A stretch of 64,000 nucleotides of DNA. It comes from Hydrogenophaga sp. (lineage in GTDB: Bacteria > Pseudomonadota > Gammaproteobacteria > Burkholderiales > Burkholderiaceae_C). Both the position numbers and the translations under genes were made by a program. Below are positions 61,055 through 64,000 of this stretch, one piece after another. Numbering within the stretch: position 1 is the first letter of the stretch; the number at the start of each line of letters is the position of its first letter. The notes under the pieces were generated by a model. The model searched no databases and was not told the DNA's origin. It worked only from the letters and a program-made list of their open reading frames with translations. The stretch spans positions 124,001 to 188,000 of the forward strand of contig JAABQK010000003.1 in NCBI GenBank assembly GCA_011391495.1, written 5' to 3'.

Positions 61055-62775
61055 TCAAGAAATTCATCGACAAGCTGCTGGGCAAGTCCGGCGCATCCAA
61101 GGCCAGCAAGGTCTCCAAGTTCGGCAAACGCGAAGATGTGCCGGTGCAGGTGCATGGCATCGACCGCAACCTGGTGGACCAGCGCGCACTCGACGTGGTG
61201 CACACGCTCAAGGCAGCCGGTTTCGAAGCCTACATCGTGGGCGGTGCCGTGCGCGACCTGCTGCTGGGCCTGCGCCCGAAGGACTTCGACGTCGCCACCA
61301 GCGCCACCCCCGAGCAGGTGAAAAGCCTCTTCCGCCGTGCCTTCATCATCGGCCGGCGCTTCCGCATCGTGCACGTGGTGTACGGCCGGGGGCGCGAGCA
61401 CGAGATGATCGAGGTCTCGACCTTCCGCGCCTACATGGACAGCGCCGATGCCGAGCAGGTGGCTGGCAACGAGCGCACCAGCAAGGGCGAACTCGCGGGC
61501 ATGAAGCACGCGGTGGACGCCAGCGGGCGCGTGCTGCGCGACAACGTCTGGGGTCCGATCGAGCAGGATGCGGCGCGGCGTGACTTCTCCATCAATGCCA
61601 TGTACTACGACCCGGAATCGCAGGTCGTGGTCGATTTCCACCACGGCATCCGCGACGCGAAGAAAAAGACCCTGCGCATGATCGGCGATGCGGCCACGCG
61701 TTACCGCGAAGACCCGGTGCGCATCATCCGTGCCGTGCGTTTCGCGGCCAAGCTCAGCGGCCTGGGGTTCAAGTTCGACCCCCACACGCTGGAGCCGCTG
61801 GCTTCTTCGCGCCATCTGCTGGCCGATGTGCCGCAGAGCCGCCTGTTCGACGAGATGCTCAAGCTGCTGCAGACGGGCCATGCACTGGCCAGCGTCGAGC
61901 AACTCAAGGCGGTGGGCCTGAACACGGGCATCTATCCGCTGCTCGACGTGGTGGTGGAACGTGCCGACGACCCGTTTGTGAAGCTGGCCTTGCAGGACAC
62001 CGACCGCCGCGTCGGCGAAGGCAAGCCGGTGGCGCCGAGCTTCCTGCTGGCCTGCGTGTTGTGGGCCGATGTGCGCAAGGGCTGGAGCCAGCGCCTGACG
62101 CCGCCGCGCCCTGGTCAGCGCCCGCCGCCACCTTTCAGCGCCTTGCAGGATGCCGTGGACGACGCGTTCGAGGCGCGCATCGGTGACGTGTCGGGCCGCG
62201 GCAAGCTGGGCGCCGACATGCGCGAGATCTGGATGATGCAGCCCCGCTTCGACAAGCGCGTCGGCACCTCGCCCTTCAGCCTGGTGGACCAGGCCCGTTT
62301 CCGCGCCGGTTTCGACTTCCTGCGCCTGCGCGCCCAGGTGGGGGAAATCGAAGAAGAACTGGCCCACTGGTGGGAGACCTTCCAGCACGCGAGCGACGAA
62401 ATCCGCGAAGACATGGTGGACGCGCAGCGCAAGGTCAACCAGCCCAAGGGCGGTGCGGGCGGCGCGCGCCGCGTGAAACGCAGCGACACCGACCACCCCG
62501 GCAGCAGCGCACCGGCACCCGATCCCCGCTTCCAGGCGGTGGACGGCGACGAAGTACCGGCACCGCGCCCGGCACCCGCCCGCTCGTACGGCAGCGCCTT
62601 TGCGCCGGACAGCGAGGTGGCTGACGACGCCGAGGCGGGTGACGAAACCGAAGGCGGCGAAGGCAGTGAGGGTGCAGCCCAGGCTCCGGCCAAGAAACGC
62701 CGCCGCCGTCGCCGCAAGCCATCGGGCGGTGGCGGTGCGGCAGGTGACAGCGGCCCGGCCCCTGCGGCCGATTGA
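61051..62775 (+). CDS. pcnB: poly(A) polymerase I
   Basis: AYIVGGAVRDLLLGLRPKDFDVATSATPEQVKSLFRRAFIIGRRFRIVHV; basic C-terminal tail KKRRRRRRKPSGG. Confidence 0.95.
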   Translation: MIKKFIDKLLGKSGASKASKVSKFGKREDVPVQVHGIDRNLVDQRALDVVHTLKAAGFEAYIVGGAVRDLLLGLRPKDFDVATSATPEQVKSLFRRAFIIGRRFRIVHVVYGRGREHEMIEVSTFRAYMDSADAEQVAGNERTSKGELAGMKHAVDASGRVLRDNVWGPIEQDAARRDFSINAMYYDPESQVVVDFHHGIRDAKKKTLRMIGDAATRYREDPVRIIRAVRFAAKLSGLGFKFDPHTLEPLASSRHLLADVPQSRLFDEMLKLLQTGHALASVEQLKAVGLNTGIYPLLDVVVERADDPFVKLALQDTDRRVGEGKPVAPSFLLACVLWADVRKGWSQRLTPPRPGQRPPPPFSALQDAVDDAFEARIGDVSGRGKLGADMREIWMMQPRFDKRVGTSPFSLVDQARFRAGFDFLRLRAQVGEIEEELAHWWETFQHASDEIREDMVDAQRKVNQPKGGAGGARRVKRSDTDHPGSSAPAPDPRFQAVDGDEVPAPRPAPARSYGSAFAPDSEVADDAEAGDETEGGEGSEGAAQAPAKKRRRRRRKPSGGGGAAGDSGPAPAAD

Positions 62776-62776
62776 T

Positions 62777-63253
62777 GTGAACCCCTCCCAGCGCACGGCC
62801 GTCATTGCCTACGTGGCGCTGGGTGCCAACCTCGGGGACGCCGCGCAGACCGTGCGCGATGCGCTCACCGCACTGGGCCGCACACCCGGCATCCGGCTGG
62901 TGCAGGCTTCCAGCCTCTACCGCACCGCGCCCATCGATTCCAGCGGTCCCGACTACATCAACGCTGTCGCAGAGGTCGCCACCACGCTCAGCGCGCCCGA
63001 TCTGTTGACCGCGTTGCAGGCAATGGAAAACGGCGCTGGCCGTGAGCGGCCTTACCGCAACGCGCCGCGCACGCTCGACCTGGACTTGCTGCTCTATGGC
63101 AGCGCGCGCATTGATTCGCCCGCGCTGACCGTGCCGCACCCGCGCATGTGGGAGCGGGCGTTCGTGCTCATGCCCTTGCACGAGATGGCGCCAGGGCTGG
63201 TGAGCGACGAGATGCTGAACGCTGTGTCAGGGCAAGCGATCCAGCGCATGTGA
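62777..63253 (+). CDS. folK: 2-amino-4-hydroxy-6-hydroxymethyldihydropteridine pyrophosphokinase
   Basis: AYVALGANLGDAAQTVRDALTAL; ERPYRNAPRTLDLDLLLYG; GTG start. Confidence 0.95.
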   Translation: MNPSQRTAVIAYVALGANLGDAAQTVRDALTALGRTPGIRLVQASSLYRTAPIDSSGPDYINAVAEVATTLSAPDLLTALQAMENGAGRERPYRNAPRTLDLDLLLYGSARIDSPALTVPHPRMWERAFVLMPLHEMAPGLVSDEMLNAVSGQAIQRM

Positions 63254-63447
63254 GGCCGTGCCCCGAATCGCGTGACTGCGCCCACGATGCCGTGGAACGG
63301 GCGTTGCCCGGCCACGGGCAGGCCATGCAGAGCGCGCCAGGGTCGCAGCTGCTGGCTCCTCGTTCCGTCCAAGCCTGCGCAGGCAGGTAGGGAGCCGCGG
63401 TCCTCAGCCCCTCTGGGGGTGACGCGAAGCGGCGCGTGGGACGGTGT

Positions 63448-64000
63448 CTACGGCGCCAGCCGCTCGCGCAACCAGCCACCATCGGCCTGCAGCGTGTAGC
63501 GCAGCCGGTCGTGCAGGCGGCTCTTGCGGCCTTGCCAGAACTGCCAGTTGTCGGGCTTCAGGCGGTAGCCGCCCCAGTGCGGCGGACGCGGGGGCTGCAG
63601 CAGGAACTGCGCGCCGTATTTCGCCGCGTTGGCCACCAGCACCGCGCGGTTCGGTATCACCTCGCTCTGCGGACTGGCCCAGGCACCGATGCGGCTGTCC
63701 AGCGGGCGGCTGCGGAAGTATTCGTCGCTTTCTTCTTCGCTGACTTTTTCCACCAGGCCTTCGATCCGCACCACGCGTTCCAGCTCCACCCAGTGGAACT
63801 GCAGCGCGGCATACGGGTTGCCGGCCAGTTCGCGGCCTTTCTGGCTCTGGTAGTTGGTGTACCAGACGATGCCGCGTTCGTCATAGCCCTTGATCAGCAC
63901 CACGCGCGTGCTCGGCCGCAGGTCGGAACCCACGGTCGCCACCGTCATGGCGTTGGGTTCGGGCACCTCGCTGCTGATGGCTTCGGTCAGCCACTGGTCG
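63448..64000 (-). CDS. pdxH: pyridoxamine 5'-phosphate oxidase, 5' end beyond window
   Basis: [58 protein letters not shown]; reading frame stays open to the window edge. Confidence 0.93.
   Translation of the reverse strand, partial: DQWLTEAISSEVPEPNAMTVATVGSDLRPSTRVVLIKGYDERGIVWYTNYQSQKGRELAGNPYAALQFHWVELERVVRIEGLVEKVSEEESDEYFRSRPLDSRIGAWASPQSEVIPNRAVLVANAAKYGAQFLLQPPRPPHWGGYRLKPDNWQFWQGRKSRLHDRLRYTLQADGGWLRERLAP

Noticed and set aside
61051-62775. Low-complexity tail of PcnB as novel
   Set aside because: Basic/Ala-Pro-rich C-terminal tails are common in beta-proteobacterial PcnB.

Overview
High-GC chromosomal window from a Comamonadaceae-like betaproteobacterium (inferred from gene content and order; not searched). 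Most of it is housekeeping: trpF(partial)-truA-fimV-asd-leuB-leuD-[entericidin-like]-leuC; gltA-sdhE-sdhBADC; a GntR regulator divergent from mdh-citE-like-acnB; rarD, DUF364, a U32 peptidase; acnA; a trypsin-like protease with MoxR-DUF58-VWA genes; kynB-kynU-kynA; feoA-feoB-DUF6587; argF, argD; rpsT; murJ; a SirB1-like gene; a PA2779/PA2778 pair; purM, an AI-2E transporter, hda, a HAD gene, pcnB, folK, and pdxH (partial). The most interesting accessory signals are: (1) an orphan TnpB (IS200/IS605 group) element between the gltA terminator and leuC. Its right end (GAGGATGTCAA) lies about 40 nt upstream of the canonical leuC start, supplies an in-frame alternative ATG, and would place the leuC 5'UTR in the guide position of its omega-RNA. 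(2) A diverged 117-bp duplication of the acnB 3' end plus terminator, fused to a truncated glutathione S-transferase. It bounds a ~2.9 kb insert with two paralogous membrane-PAS proteins that lack output domains. (3) A structured palindromic repeat present between genes and also read through in frame inside a DUF58 gene. (4) A rare AT-rich 12-bp palindrome (TCTTATATAAGA) at two promoters. (5) A small surface-protein neighbourhood: collagen-like lipoprotein, DUF3309, OmpA-like and DUF3494 ice-binding proteins. Family calls are from reading translations; no database search was run.
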